64,000 nucleotides of DNA from Rhizobium gallicum bv. gallicum R602sp. GTDB taxonomy: Bacteria; Pseudomonadota; Alphaproteobacteria; Rhizobiales; Rhizobiaceae. Each line of letters opens with the position of its first letter. The stretch's first letter is position 1. A program made the position numbers and the translations under genes. The DNA lies in contig NZ_CP006878.1 in NCBI RefSeq assembly GCF_000816845.1, forward strand, positions 139,749 to 203,748. The letters are read 5' to 3'. The notes below the pieces were generated by a model. That model saw nothing but the letters and a program-made list of their open reading frames with translations, did no database searches and was not told the DNA's origin. Of this stretch, positions 54,791 through 64,000 are shown piece after piece.

Positions 54791-57700
54791 GTGGCCGTCC
54801 CCCATTTCTCCGTCAGCGTCGTCGCCCGTGGCTCCGGCCGCAGCGCCGTTCTGTCGGCGGCCTACCGGCATTGCGCCAAGATGGAGTTCGAACGCGAGGC
54901 ACGCACGATCGACTACACCCGCAAGCAGGGATTGCTCCATGAGGAGTTCGTCATTCCCGCCGACGCGCCGGAATGGCTGCGCTCGATGATTGCCGATCGT
55001 TCGGTGTCCGGCGCTTCCGAGGCTTTCTGGAACAGGGTCGAAGATTTCGAGAAGCGCTCCGACGCGCAGCTCGCCAAGGATGTGACGATCGCCTTGCCGA
55101 TCGAGTTGACCGCCGAGCAGAATATCGCGCTGGTGCGGGATTTCGTCGAGCAGCAAATCACGGCGACGGGCATGGTCGCCGATTGGGTCTACCATGACGC
55201 GCCCGGCAATCCGCATGTTCATTTGATGACGACGTTGCGGCCACTGACAGCTGACGGTTTTGGTGCCAAGAAGGTCGCGGTAACAGGACCGGACGGCAAT
55301 CCGATCCGCAACGACGCCGGCAAGATCGTCTATGAGCTCTGGGCCGGAAGCATCGACGATTTCAACGTATTTCGCGACGGCTGGTTTGCCTGCCAGAATC
55401 GGCATCTGGCGCTTGCCGGTCTCGACATTCGCGTCGATGGCCGCTCCTTCGAAAAGCAAGGGATCGATCTCGAGCCGACCATCCATCTCGGCGTCGGCAC
55501 GAAGGCGATCGAGCGAAAAGCCGATGGTGCCGCCCAGCCGATCGAGCTCGAACGCCTCGAGTTGCAGGACGCCAAGCGGAGCGAAAACGTCAGGCGCATC
55601 GACAGGAATCCCGAACTCGTCCTCGACCTGATCATGCGAGAGAAGAGCGTGTTTGACGAACGCGACGTGGCGAAGATCCTGCACCGCTACGTCGACGACG
55701 CGGTGCTGTTCCAAAGCCTCATGGTTCGGATCTTGCTCTGCCCCGAAACCTTCCGCATCGAGCGCGAGCGGCTCGACCTTGCCAGTGGTATCCGTGAGCC
55801 GGCCAAGTACACGACCCGCGACATGATCCGGCTCGAAGCCGAGATGGCCAATCGCGCCGTCTGGCTGTCTCAACGTTCGACACACGGCGTTCGCGAGGCA
55901 GTGTTGGCCGCGACATTTGCGCGTCATGAGCGTCTGTCGGACGAGCAGAAAACCGCGATCGAACATGTGGCGGGACCTGAGCGGATCGCCGCCGTGATCG
56001 GCCGCGCCGGCGCCGGCAAGACGACGATGATGAAGGCGGCGCGCGAGGCCTGGGAAGCGGCCGGCTATCGGGTCGTCGGCGCAGCACTTGCCGGCAAGGC
56101 GGCCGAGGGGCTGGAGAAGGAAGCGGGCATCATCTCTCGCACACTTGCGTCGTGGGAGCTCCGCTGGAACCAAGGCCGTGATCAGCTCGACGGCAAGACG
56201 GTGTTCGTTCTCGACGAGGCCGGCATGGTGTCGTCGCGGCAGATGGCGCTCTTCGTCGAAGCGGTGACGAAAGCCGGCGCCAAGCTCGTTCTCGTTGGCG
56301 ATCCCGAACAGCTTCAGCCGATCGAGGCTGGGGCCGCCTTCCGCGCCATCGCCGATCGGATCGGCTATGCCGAACTCGAAACCATCTATCGCCAGCGCCA
56401 GCAATGGATGCGCGATGCTTCGCTTGATCTCGCGCGTGGCAAGGTCGGCAGCGCGGTCGATGCTTACCGCGCCAATGGCAGGGTGATTGGGTCGGACTTG
56501 AAGGCCGACGCGGTCGACAACCTCATCGCCGCCTGGGACCGCGATTATGATCCGGCGAAGACGTCTCTTATCCTCGCGCATCTGCGCCGCGACGTGCGCA
56601 TGCTCAACCAGATGGCGCGCATCAAGCTTATCGAACGCGGGGTTCTCGATCAGGGAACCATGTTCAGGACTGCCGATGGCGAACGCAACTTCGCCGTCGG
56701 CGATCAGATTGTTTTTCTCAAGAACGAGGGATCGCTCGGCGTCAAGAACGGCATGCTGGCCAAGGTCGTCGAGACGGGACCAGGACGCATCACCGCGCGG
56801 ATCGGCGAAGGGGAGGATGCCCGCCACGTGCTGGTCGAACAGCGCTTCTACAACAACCTCGACCACGGCTATGCCACGACCATCCACAAGAGCCAGGGGG
56901 CGACGGTCGACCAGGTCAAGGTGCTCGCTTCCCTTTCGCTCGATCGCCATCTCACCTATGTCGCCATGACCCGTCATCGTGAGGACCTGGCCGTCTATTA
57001 CGGCCGCAGATCCTTTGCGAAGAACGGCGGGCTGATCCCGATCCTGTCGCGAAGCAATGCGAAGGAAACGACCCTCGATTACGAGAATAGCGCCTTCTAC
57101 CGTCAGGCGCTCCGTTTTGCCGAGGCGCGTGGTCTGCATCTCGTCAACGTCGCCCGAACCCTGGTTCGCGACCGGCTGGAATGGGTCGTCAGCCAAAAGC
57201 AAAAACTTGCCAATCTCGGCGCCCGCCTTGCTGCCGTTGCCGGCAGGCTCGGCCTCATCCGCGGCGCCGCGCAGTACCTAACACAAAACAACACCAAGGA
57301 GCCAAAGCCGATGGTCTCGGGTATCACAGCCTTCGCCAAATCGGTTGACCAGGCGATCGAGGACAAGGTCGCCGTCGATCCCGGATTGAAGAAGCAATGG
57401 GAGGAGGTCTCGACCCGCTTCCACCTCGTCTACGCCCAGCCGGAAAGCGCATTCAAGGCCGTCAATGTCGACGCCATGCTGAAAGACGAGACCGTTGCGA
57501 CATCCACGTTGGCCAAGCTCGGGTCGGAGCCCGAAAGCTTCGGCGCGCTGAAGGGCAAAACCGGGATCCTCGCCAGCCGCGCCGACAAGCAGGAGCGAGA
57601 AAAGGCACAAACGAATGCGCCGGCGCTGGCTCGTAACCTTGAGCGCTATCTGCGCCAGCGGGCGGAGGCGGAACGCAAGTTCGAGGTCGAAGAACGTGCC

Positions 57701-58102
57701 GTCCGTCTGAAAGTCTCGATCGATATTCCCGCACTGTCGCCAAACGCAAAACAGACATTGGAACGCGTTCGCGATGCGATCGACCAAAACGATCTGCCCG
57801 CCGGCCTCGAATATGCGCTCGCCGACAAAATGGTGAAGGCGGAACTGGAGGGTTTCGCCAAGGCGGTATCGGACCGTTTCGGCGAGCGGACCTTCCTGTC
57901 GCTTGCGGCGCAGGACCCCAGTGGACAGACCTTCAATGCCGTCACGTCGGGAATGACTGCCGGACAGAAGGCGGAGGTGCAATCGGCGTGGAATTCGATG
58001 CGGACGGTGCAGCAGCTCGCCGCGCATGAGCGCACGACCGAGGCGCTGAAGCAAGCGGAGACCCTGCGTCAGACGAAGAGCCAGGGGCTCTCGCTCAAAT
58101 GA
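54791..58102 (+). CDS. traA: TraA relaxase/helicase
   Basis: About 1103 residues, MobA/MobL-type relaxase fused to a RecD-like helicase, as in Ti plasmids. The GTG start gives [20 protein letters not shown]. The relaxase part has the catalytic-tyrosine region SAAYRH near residue 25 and the metal-binding histidines in [10 protein letters not shown] near 138. The helicase part has [14 protein letters not shown] near 402, VLDEAGMVS near 474, [13 protein letters not shown] and the C-terminal [15 protein letters not shown] and [11 protein letters not shown] motifs. It nicks oriT and unwinds the transferred strand. The stop overlaps the traF ATG (ATGA). Appears intact. Confidence 0.95.
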   Translation: MAVPHFSVSVVARGSGRSAVLSAAYRHCAKMEFEREARTIDYTRKQGLLHEEFVIPADAPEWLRSMIADRSVSGASEAFWNRVEDFEKRSDAQLAKDVTIALPIELTAEQNIALVRDFVEQQITATGMVADWVYHDAPGNPHVHLMTTLRPLTADGFGAKKVAVTGPDGNPIRNDAGKIVYELWAGSIDDFNVFRDGWFACQNRHLALAGLDIRVDGRSFEKQGIDLEPTIHLGVGTKAIERKADGAAQPIELERLELQDAKRSENVRRIDRNPELVLDLIMREKSVFDERDVAKILHRYVDDAVLFQSLMVRILLCPETFRIERERLDLASGIREPAKYTTRDMIRLEAEMANRAVWLSQRSTHGVREAVLAATFARHERLSDEQKTAIEHVAGPERIAAVIGRAGAGKTTMMKAAREAWEAAGYRVVGAALAGKAAEGLEKEAGIISRTLASWELRWNQGRDQLDGKTVFVLDEAGMVSSRQMALFVEAVTKAGAKLVLVGDPEQLQPIEAGAAFRAIADRIGYAELETIYRQRQQWMRDASLDLARGKVGSAVDAYRANGRVIGSDLKADAVDNLIAAWDRDYDPAKTSLILAHLRRDVRMLNQMARIKLIERGVLDQGTMFRTADGERNFAVGDQIVFLKNEGSLGVKNGMLAKVVETGPGRITARIGEGEDARHVLVEQRFYNNLDHGYATTIHKSQGATVDQVKVLASLSLDRHLTYVAMTRHREDLAVYYGRRSFAKNGGLIPILSRSNAKETTLDYENSAFYRQALRFAEARGLHLVNVARTLVRDRLEWVVSQKQKLANLGARLAAVAGRLGLIRGAAQYLTQNNTKEPKPMVSGITAFAKSVDQAIEDKVAVDPGLKKQWEEVSTRFHLVYAQPESAFKAVNVDAMLKDETVATSTLAKLGSEPESFGALKGKTGILASRADKQEREKAQTNAPALARNLERYLRQRAEAERKFEVEERAVRLKVSIDIPALSPNAKQTLERVRDAIDQNDLPAGLEYALADKMVKAELEGFAKAVSDRFGERTFLSLAAQDPSGQTFNAVTSGMTAGQKAEVQSAWNSMRTVQQLAAHERTTEALKQAETLRQTKSQGLSLK

Positions 58103-58483
58103 AGACATCCGTGTTTGCGTTTGGGACGCGACGCGCTCCAAGGGCGCATGCAGTCGTGCTCTTGGCCTTGGTGGCATCCATCGTTGGCGGCGGTGTTGCT
58201 TCCGCAATCGTCGGCGGTTTCCGCGTCAACCTGACACCGAGCGAACCCCTCGGCCTCTGGCGTATCGTGGCGCTCGATCGCCCGGCTGCTGCCGGAGACC
58301 TTGTCTTCATTTGCCCTCCGCAAACTGCGGTGATGATGGCGGCGAGAGAGCGTGGTTATCTCCGCTCCGGAACGTGCCCAGGCGGCATCGCGCCGCTCAT
58401 CAAGTCGGTCGTCGCCGTTGCCGGGCAGCATGTCGAAATCGGCGCCGGCGTGACGATCGATGGGCGACCGGTCCCTTTGTCCG
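58099..58483 (+). pseudogene. traF: traF, 3'-truncated by deletion (TraF pilin-processing peptidase)
   Basis: The first about 128 codons match Ti-type TraF, a signal-peptidase-like protease: a membrane segment ([20 protein letters not shown]), the catalytic serine in [12 protein letters not shown] and the lysine in [12 protein letters not shown]. After [12 protein letters not shown] the sequence is the reverse complement of trbB, so the last 50 or so residues are lost; the open frame runs on to 58761 as antisense trbB. Both catalytic residues survive but the fold is incomplete. Confidence 0.85.
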
Positions 58484-59382
58484 ATCTGAATGACATCGCG
58501 AACGCGCCGGCCCCTTGCCGTCCGTTCGATCGAGATAATGAGATCGACCGCCTCGCCGATCACCTCCTGCATCGGCTGTTGGCTGGCTTCGGCGGTCAGT
58601 TGCTCAAGGCGGCGGAGCGCCGACATTGCAGTGTTGGAATGGATGGTCGCGACGCCACCAGTGTGGCCGGTATTCCAGGCCTTAAGCAAAGTGAGCGCAG
58701 CGCCGTCACGGACTTCGCCGACGACGATCCGGTCGGGACGCAGCCGCATCGTGCTCTTTAGGAGCCGCGCCATATCGACAGTATCGCTTGTGTGGAGAAG
58801 GACGGCGTTGTCGGCTGTGCATTGGATCTCTGCGGTATCCTCGAGGATGACGAGGCGGTCGTCCGGCGCCGACTTGACGATTTCGTTGATGACGGCGTTC
58901 GCAAGCGTCGTCTTGCCGGAGCCGGAGCCGCCGGAGATGATGATGTTGAGCCGAGACGAAATCGCGCTGCGGATCGTCAACGCCTGCTGCTTGCTCATCA
59001 CGCCAGAGCGCACGTAATCCTCAAGGGGGATCAAGCGCGAGGCGCGACGGCGAATGGTGAACGCTGGCTTGGAGACCACCGGGGGCAACAGTCCTTCGAA
59101 GCGATGGCCACCGATCGGCAGTTCGCCGGAGACGATCGGCTGCTCGGTATCGACCTCGGATTGGAGCGCATGTGCCACCGTTCCAATCACCATTTCCGCC
59201 GCCGCGGACGACATTTCTCCGGCTGGTGCGACGCCATGGCCAAGCCGTTCGATGAACAGTTTGCCGTCCGGATTGAGCATGATTTCGACAACAGTCGAAT
59301 CATCGAGCGCGACGCAGAGCTGATCGCCGAGCGCCTCCTGAAGCTTGCGGACGAGTCGAGGATGAGAGCGAAGCTGGTTCAC
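58484..59382 (-). pseudogene. trbB: trbB, 3'-truncated by deletion (mating-pair formation ATPase)
   Basis: About 299 codons of a TrbB/VirB11-type secretion ATPase starting at a GTG with AAGGAG upstream. Visible are VALDDSTVVEIMLNPDGKLF, GGSGSGKTTLANAVI (Walker A) near residue 150, [21 protein letters not shown] and [11 protein letters not shown]. After RRVRDVIQI, about 24 residues short of the Ti-type end, the frame enters antisense traF and continues to 58069. The rest of the trb operon is gone. It follows traI by 10 nt, as in traI-trb operons. Confidence 0.85.
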
Positions 59383-59392
59383 GGTTTTCTCC

Positions 59393-60019
59393 TTATGCTG
59401 CCTGACCCAGCGGACCATTGAATTGCGAGCGATAGCTGGACGGGCGGAGCCTCAGAAATGTCTCCACGTTCGCCGGAAGGATCCCTGCGATGGCTGTAGT
59501 TACGCCGATACGGCTCGGGTCGCCAATGCGCTGAAGCGGCCAACCAACACGACCGAGAATGCGTTCGAACCGCAGGTCGGTCACGGTAACAATCTCGGTA
59601 ATGGCGCTCACGAGGCACCACTCGATGATGCCCGCAAACATCGTCAGCGTTGCCTCATGCACCGATCCCGATCCCCTGCCCTCTTCAAGGGTCGTATCCA
59701 CGCAGAAGCGGGAGCTCTCGATCATCGCAGGGTGTGCGTTCAGTCCGTCGCTCGGTAGCAGCGACGGAAAGATGTTCGTCACCATCGTCGGGCCAACGGC
59801 CGGCAGAAGCCGCGCGCAGCCGCTCACGTTGCCGAGGTCGGAGACGGCCAGGATGTAGGTGGGGTCAAGAGTATCGAAGCCGTCCGATTCCTCGCCATCT
59901 GCGACGTTGACCTCCCAGCCCAACCGCTCTGCGAAGACGCGAGCGCGTAGCTGGTGATGTTGCTGGATGAGCCGAGCTTCGTGAACATTCCGCGGTTTGT
60001 TGAGCGCGAAAACCTGCAT
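59393..60019 (-). CDS. traI: acyl-homoserine-lactone synthase TraI (LuxI family)
   Basis: 208 residues with the invariant LuxI pattern: RARVFAERLGWEV near residue 26, DGFDTLDPTY near 46, GCARLLP, then MIESSRFCVD and a helical C-terminal half. It makes the quorum signal that activates TraR in Ti-type conjugation. It normally heads the trb operon; here trbB follows 10 nt downstream but is truncated. A candidate TraR/LuxR box lies about 60 nt upstream. No traR or traM is in the window, so signal response must be encoded elsewhere or be lost. Confidence 0.93.
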   Translation of the reverse strand: MQVFALNKPRNVHEARLIQQHHQLRARVFAERLGWEVNVADGEESDGFDTLDPTYILAVSDLGNVSGCARLLPAVGPTMVTNIFPSLLPSDGLNAHPAMIESSRFCVDTTLEEGRGSGSVHEATLTMFAGIIEWCLVSAITEIVTVTDLRFERILGRVGWPLQRIGDPSRIGVTTAIAGILPANVETFLRLRPSSYRSQFNGPLGQAA

Positions 60020-60078
60020 GAATTTCTCCGTCGTCGTTGATCGGCGGAGAAGTCAGCATGGAACTGTATTGCGCGGTA

Positions 60079-60096
60079 GTTGGAGGATCCTGCAAT
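60079..60096. promoter_or_regulatory. candidate tra/lux-type box
   Basis: GTTGGAGGATCCTGCAAT, an 18-bp interrupted palindrome (TTG-G-AGGATCCT-G-CAA) of the size of Ti tra boxes, with the AGGATC core seen in lux boxes. It is about 60 nt upstream of traI and between traI and repA, where Ti plasmids carry TraR sites. Confidence 0.45.
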
Positions 60097-60217
60097 GTTT
60101 TGCGAGTGAGTCGCACCGCAGTGGCCGCGGAGGAGGTCGCTTTGCGCCCAACGCGGCTAGTTAGGTTTGCAGGATTCACAGATAAACAGATCGAGAACAT
60201 AGCCGAACGTCTGGCAG

Positions 60218-60295
60218 GTTAACGCCATGATTATTAACGAGGAATCGAGGGCTATCAATTTTTCCGACGCGGCGTTGTTAACCTTTCGTTAACCT
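60218..60295. promoter_or_regulatory. repA upstream region with repeated TTAAC elements
   Basis: AT-rich stretch with GTTAAC at 60218-60223, ATTAAC at 60233-60238 and direct repeats GTTAACCT at 60277-60284 and 60288-60295 (11-bp period, one helical turn). It lies about 100 nt before repA. Likely repABC promoter and RepA/RepB autorepression region. Confidence 0.5.
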
Positions 60296-60396
60296 AAAAC
60301 CGCTTGCTCAAAATTCAGAATCGGCTCTAATGGTTAGTGGCGGAACTTTACCGGTTTCGCGAAAAATACCGCCACTTGCAGGAAATGGGTTTTGAG

Positions 60397-61611
60397 ATGG
60401 CGAAGACCGCCGCAAAAACAGCGCCAGTCGTTGAAGGATTGACCGCACTGATGGAGCGTCACGCCGACGCCCTCTCCAGCCAACTTCAGGCGCATCATCT
60501 CAAGGTCTTTCCGCCGACGGCCGAAAAAGGCATTCGATCCTTTGCGCCGTCAGAGGTCTCAAAACTGCTCGGCATCGGTGAGTCTTATCTTAGGCAGACT
60601 GCTTCGGAAATGCCGGAGTTGCATGTGAGCATGAGCCCTGGCGGCCGACGCACCTTTACGATCGAAGATATTCATGCAATCCGCAAGCACCTGGACCAGA
60701 TCGGCCGCGGGAACCGGCGCTACCTGCCCCACCGTCGGGAGGGCGAGCAGCTTCAAGTTATCTCGGTGATGAATTTCAAAGGCGGTTCGGGCAAGACGAC
60801 GACAGCCGCGCATCTGGCGCAATATCTGGCGATGCGTGGCTATCGCGTTCTGGCCATCGATCTCGATCCCCAGGCAAGCCTTTCGGCGCTCTTCGGCAGT
60901 CAGCCAGAAACCGACGTCGGTCCGAATGAAACCCTTTATGGCGCCATCCGGTACGATGACGAGCAGGTTCCGATCGAGCAGGTTGTGCGAGGAACTTACA
61001 TTCCGGACCTCCATCTCATTCCGGGCAATCTTGAACTGATGGAGTTCGAGCACGACACACCGCGCGCCCTGATGAACCGAAAGGAAGGCGACACGCTCTT
61101 TTACGGTCGGATCAGTCAAGTCATCGAGGACATCGCGGACAACTACGATGTCGTCGTCATCGATTGCCCTCCCCAGTTGGGCTATCTCACGCTTTCGGCA
61201 TTGACCGCCGCGACGTCGATCCTGGTCACTGTCCATCCGCAGATGTTGGACGTGATGTCGATGAATCAGTTCCTGGCGATGACCTCGAATCTCCTGCGCG
61301 AAATCGAGAATGCGGGCGCTCAGTTCAAATTTAATTGGATGCGCTACCTCATCACGCGCTTTGAACCGAGCGACGGGCCCCAGAACCAGATGGTTGGCTA
61401 CCTTCGTTCGATCTTCGGCGAAAATGTGCTCAACTTTCCGATGCTCAAGACAACTGCTGTTTCTGACGCTGGCCTGACAAACCAGACCCTCTTCGAGGTT
61501 GAGCGTGGCCAGTTTACGCGCTCGACCTATGATCGGGCCTTGGAAGCGATGAACGCCGTCAACGACGAGATCGAGACTCTGATCAAGAAGGCATGGGGTA
61601 GAACCACATGA
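60397..61611 (+). CDS. repA: RepA partition ATPase (ParA family) of repABC
   Basis: 404 residues. The N-terminal DNA-binding extension (LSSQLQAHHLKVFPP, then RSFAPSEVSKLLGIGESYLRQ) is typical of repABC RepA; the deviant Walker A FKGGSGKTTT lies near residue 128 and the Walker B segment is VVVIDCPPQLGYLTL. It drives plasmid segregation and represses the operon. The start at 60397 (MAKTAAKTAP) matches usual RepA length; ATG 60385 and GTG 60337 are alternatives. repB starts within its stop codon. Confidence 0.95.
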   Translation: MAKTAAKTAPVVEGLTALMERHADALSSQLQAHHLKVFPPTAEKGIRSFAPSEVSKLLGIGESYLRQTASEMPELHVSMSPGGRRTFTIEDIHAIRKHLDQIGRGNRRYLPHRREGEQLQVISVMNFKGGSGKTTTAAHLAQYLAMRGYRVLAIDLDPQASLSALFGSQPETDVGPNETLYGAIRYDDEQVPIEQVVRGTYIPDLHLIPGNLELMEFEHDTPRALMNRKEGDTLFYGRISQVIEDIADNYDVVVIDCPPQLGYLTLSALTAATSILVTVHPQMLDVMSMNQFLAMTSNLLREIENAGAQFKFNWMRYLITRFEPSDGPQNQMVGYLRSIFGENVLNFPMLKTTAVSDAGLTNQTLFEVERGQFTRSTYDRALEAMNAVNDEIETLIKKAWGRTT

Positions 61612-62633
61612 GTCGGAAGCACCTCCTCGGCGTCTCCACAGACGCGCCCGACACCACATCAGCCGGTGACAACAGAGCGGCCAAGACTCGTTCTATGCCG
61701 CTTCTCGGCGTGGCGAGAAAAGAACGTGATCCTGCGACCAAGCTGACGGCAAATATCGGCAACGCATTGCGTGAGCAAAATGATCGTCTCGGCCGTGCCG
61801 AGGAGATTGAACGGCGACTCGCGGAAGGTCAGGCCGTCGTTGAACTGGACCCATCATCAATCGAGCCGTCGTTCGTCCAAGATCGTATGCAAGGTGATAT
61901 CGACGGTCTCCTTGTGTCGATCCAGGAGCAAGGACAGCAGGTCCCGATCCTTGTGAGACCTCATCCGCAAAGAGGTGGCCGATACCAGGTTGCCTTCGGC
62001 CATCGCCGCCTGCGTGCCGTGTCCGAGCTAGGACTTCCGGTCAAGGCGGTCGTTCGCGACTTGACGGACGAGCAGTTGGTCGTGGCCCAGGGGCAGGAAA
62101 ACAACGAGCGCGAGGACCTCACCTTTATTGAAAAGGCGCGTTTCGCCCATCAGCTGAATAAGCAGTTCTCGCGAGAAATCGTCATCGCTGCCATGTCGAT
62201 CGACAAAAGCAATCTGTCGAAGATGCTCCTACTTGTCGACGCCCTCCCCTCTGAGCTGATCGACGCCATTGGGGCCGCCCCAGGAGTCGGTCGCCCCAGC
62301 TGGCAACAACTCGCCGAATTGGTCGAGAAAGCAGGGTCTCCAGCGGACGCCGTCAAATTTGCCAGCTCGGCAGAGGCTCAGACGCTGCCATCAGCAGACC
62401 GGTTCAAGGCGGTGATCGGACACCTGAAGCCGCGTCGTATTGCGCGCGGTTTGCCGGACGTCATGTCGACCCCAGATGGGGACAGACTTGCGCAGGTGAC
62501 GCAGAGCAAGAGCAAGCTGGAGATCACGATCGACAGGAAGGCGACGCCTGAATTTGCCGCCTTTGTACTCGAACATTTGCCGGCGCTTTATCAAGAGCAT
62601 CGTGCAAAGCATCAACAGAAACAGGGAGACTAA
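61608..62633 (+). CDS. repB: RepB partition protein (ParB family) of repABC
   Basis: 341 residues. The ParB nuclease-like domain shows DGLLVSIQEQGQQVPILVRPH, GRYQVAFGHRRLRAVSELG and QGQENNEREDLTFIEKA near residues 95-175; the following helix-turn-helix (SREIVIAAMSIDKSNLSKMLLL) binds the centromere. Overlaps repA by 4 nt. It is a different family branch from the frameshifted ParB-like protein at 39393. Confidence 0.95.
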   Translation: MSRKHLLGVSTDAPDTTSAGDNRAAKTRSMPLLGVARKERDPATKLTANIGNALREQNDRLGRAEEIERRLAEGQAVVELDPSSIEPSFVQDRMQGDIDGLLVSIQEQGQQVPILVRPHPQRGGRYQVAFGHRRLRAVSELGLPVKAVVRDLTDEQLVVAQGQENNEREDLTFIEKARFAHQLNKQFSREIVIAAMSIDKSNLSKMLLLVDALPSELIDAIGAAPGVGRPSWQQLAELVEKAGSPADAVKFASSAEAQTLPSADRFKAVIGHLKPRRIARGLPDVMSTPDGDRLAQVTQSKSKLEITIDRKATPEFAAFVLEHLPALYQEHRAKHQQKQGD

Positions 62634-62635
62634 TC

Positions 62636-62694
62636 CGCAAAAGAAAAGAGCCCCCTCAACGTTGCCGTCGTGGAAGCCCTTCTGTATCTTTAGC
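62636..62694 (-). ncRNA. repABC antisense RNA (ctRNA/IncA)
   Basis: In the repB-repC gap the minus strand has a good promoter: TTGACG at 62729-62724, 17 nt, GATTCT at 62706-62701. Transcription from about 62694 gives roughly 55-60 nt ending in a stem (AGGGCTTCC pairing with GGGGGCTCT, with wobble pairs) followed by TTTTCTTTT. Size, position and layout match the known counter-transcribed RNA of repABC plasmids that represses repC and sets copy number and incompatibility. Exact ends are estimates. Confidence 0.8.
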
Positions 62695-62788
62695 ACGAAC
62701 AGAATCGCATTTCCTCGAATCTTCGTCAAGAGTCTTTGGCACCGTTTTGGTGAGTGGATTTCTTTTGCCTGCAGAAAGGTGAAAGACG

Positions 62789-64000
62789 ATGCAGACGGGA
62801 AGTGTAACGACGCCATTCGGGCGGCGGCCGATGACGCTTGCGCTCGTGCGGCGCCAGGCGGCCTTGGCGGAAATAAAGCAAGGCAAGACAGCGGACAAGT
62901 GGAAGGTCTTCAGAGATGCCTCCACGGCCATGGAACTGCTGGGAATTCAGTCCAATAGCCTCGCGGTTCTTGACGCACTGTTGAGTTTCTATCCCGAGAA
63001 TGAGTTGCGCCAGGACGCGCAACTGATCGTCTTCCCCTCAAATGCTCAGCTTTCACTTCGCGCGCATGCAATGGCGGGCGCGACTTTACGCAGACACATC
63101 GCCATCCTGGTGGAGGCGGGTCTCGTCGTTCGGAAGGATAGCGCCAATGGCAAGCGCTACGCCCGTAAGAACGGTGGTGGCGAGATCGAGAGCGCCTTCG
63201 GCTTCGACTTGTCGCCGCTCCTTGCTCGGGCGGAAGAGTTGGCCGTGCTGGCGCAGCAAGTGACCGCCGATAGAGCGGCATTGAGGCGAGCCAAGGAAAG
63301 CCTGACCATTTGCCGACGCGATGTCCGTAAGCTCATCACTGCAGCAATGGAAGAGGGCGCCGATGGAGATTGGCAATCGGTCGAGGACGTCTACGTGGCG
63401 CTTGTAGGACGGATTCCGCGGGTTCCCACGCTCGCAGGCACCACGGCTATCCTCGATGAGATGCAGATGCTTCGGGAGGAAGTCCTCAATCGCTTGGGAA
63501 TGCTCGAAGATTCTCAAAATAATAGCACCAATGATGCTCATAACGAGCAGCACATACAGAATTCAAAACCCGAATCCCACACTGAATCTGAACCTAGCTC
63601 TAGAACCGAGCAGGGGGCAAAGCCGAGTTCGAGCCACCAGCCGAGGAATGAACAGCGAGGGGCGTTTCCGTTGGGGTTAGTGCTCAAGGCTTGCCCGACG
63701 ATCGTGGACTACGCGCCGGGCGGCGTGGGAAGCTGGCGAGATCTGATGTCCGCCGCGGTTGTAGTTCGATCTATGCTTGGGGTAAGCCCCTCCGCCTATC
63801 AGGATGCGTGCGAGGCGCTGGGGCCGGAGAATGCTGCGGTGGCGGTTGCGTGCATCCTTGAGAGGGCGAATTTCATCAACTCGGCCGGAGGTTATCTGCG
63901 TGATCTGACGCGGCGCAGTGAGCGTGGGGAATTCTCGCTTGGACCGATGATAATGGCATTGCTCAGAGCCAACGGGCAGGGGAATTTGAAAGCTGGATAG
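62789..64000 (+). CDS. repC: RepC replication initiator of repABC
   Basis: 403 residues, complete to the last base of the window (TAG 63998-64000). Typical RepC segments are FRDASTAMELLGIQSNSLAVLDALLSFYP, SLRAHAMAGATLRRHIAILVEAGLV (winged-helix DNA binding) and FGFDLSPLLARAEEL. A polar linker rich in Asn, Glu and Ser near residues 245-290 is followed by the C-terminal DNA-binding domain (ACPTIVDYAPGGVGSWRDLM). The linker is encoded by a markedly AT-richer stretch where repABC plasmids carry oriV. Translation is controlled by the antisense RNA. Confidence 0.95.
   Translation: MQTGSVTTPFGRRPMTLALVRRQAALAEIKQGKTADKWKVFRDASTAMELLGIQSNSLAVLDALLSFYPENELRQDAQLIVFPSNAQLSLRAHAMAGATLRRHIAILVEAGLVVRKDSANGKRYARKNGGGEIESAFGFDLSPLLARAEELAVLAQQVTADRAALRRAKESLTICRRDVRKLITAAMEEGADGDWQSVEDVYVALVGRIPRVPTLAGTTAILDEMQMLREEVLNRLGMLEDSQNNSTNDAHNEQHIQNSKPESHTESEPSSRTEQGAKPSSSHQPRNEQRGAFPLGLVLKACPTIVDYAPGGVGSWRDLMSAAVVVRSMLGVSPSAYQDACEALGPENAAVAVACILERANFINSAGGYLRDLTRRSERGEFSLGPMIMALLRANGQGNLKAG
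63510..63605. other. probable oriV inside repC
   Basis: A roughly 95-nt AT-rich island within otherwise GC-rich repC (TCTCAAAATAATAGCACC and following). repABC plasmids are reported to initiate replication within repC at such a region. Placement is inferred from composition only. Confidence 0.5.

Larger units (their letters stand above)
60020..60396. other. traI-repA divergent intergenic region
   Basis: About 375 nt. Contains the candidate tra box at 60079-60096 and the GTTAAC cluster at 60218-60295. A 54-codon open frame starting at ATG 60058 (MELYCAVVGGSCNVL..) ends at 60222, but it has no ribosome site and overlaps the box; I do not call it. Confidence 0.55.

Noticed and set aside
54617..57202. 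861-codon open frame on the minus strand opposite traA
   Set aside because: Antisense to a clear relaxase; lacks family motifs, and long antisense frames are common opposite GC-rich genes.
60058..60222. 54-codon plus-strand frame between traI and repA
   Set aside because: No ribosome site and overlaps the candidate tra box; cannot be told from chance.
1..64000. CRISPR arrays, tRNA/rRNA genes and insertion sequences
   Set aside because: No regularly spaced short repeats, no tRNA-like cloverleaf and no transposase or terminal inverted repeats were seen; the hairpin leaders are not a CRISPR array because spacing and sequence vary.

Overview
The window reads as the end of a large GC-rich accessory plasmid from an alphaproteobacterium of the Rhizobiaceae (Rhizobium/Agrobacterium/Ensifer type). 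It carries repABC with an antisense RNA between repB and repC, a Ti-plasmid-type transfer region (traG-traD-traC / oriT / traA-traF, traI-trbB), many rhizobial plasmid orphan families (DUF736, ArdC, ParB-like, TOPRIM) and a dense set of ABC, TRAP, GntR and LysR catabolic genes.

Layout. 1-17.4 kb is a catabolic block: sugar-type ABC transporter, periplasmic binding protein, aminotransferase, GFA-fold protein, LLM-class flavin monooxygenase with its flavin reductase, carboxymuconolactone-decarboxylase-like protein, SDR, alpha/beta hydrolase, two metallo-beta-lactamase (MBL) fold hydrolases, zinc alcohol dehydrogenase, a chemoreceptor and a FadR-type GntR regulator. Copies of one palindromic operator lie upstream of essentially every transcription unit, so transport, chemotaxis, oxidation and hydrolysis look like one regulon for an unidentified substrate. 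17.7-22.2 kb holds a GH3 beta-glucosidase, a broken PIN toxin, a small HNH-like gene and a Tat-exported third MBL hydrolase. 22.8-31.7 kb is a second catabolic block: fused TRAP permease and binding protein, 3-hydroxyisobutyrate-dehydrogenase-like enzyme, epoxide-hydrolase-type hydrolase, LysR regulator, sugar isomerase/epimerase, DhaK and DhaL. This suggests uptake and phosphorylation of a sugar acid or C4 sugar.

32.3-50.8 kb is almost entirely plus-strand plasmid-maintenance and anti-restriction genes pointing toward oriT, many with long leaders predicted to form hairpins. It resembles a conjugative leading region. Several genes here are damaged: an out-of-frame internal deletion in the large helicase, single-base frameshifts in the ParB-like and DUF7007-like genes, a stop at codon 2 of a 57-aa gene. 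A duplicated DUF736 unit flanks two orphan cargo genes.

50.8-60.0 kb is the transfer region. The relaxase, coupling protein and oriT look intact, but traF and trbB are fused tail to tail across a deletion that removed the rest of traF, traB and the trb mating-pair genes. The plasmid should be mobilizable but not self-transmissible. traI (acyl-homoserine-lactone synthase) survives. 60.2-64.0 kb is a complete repABC replicon.
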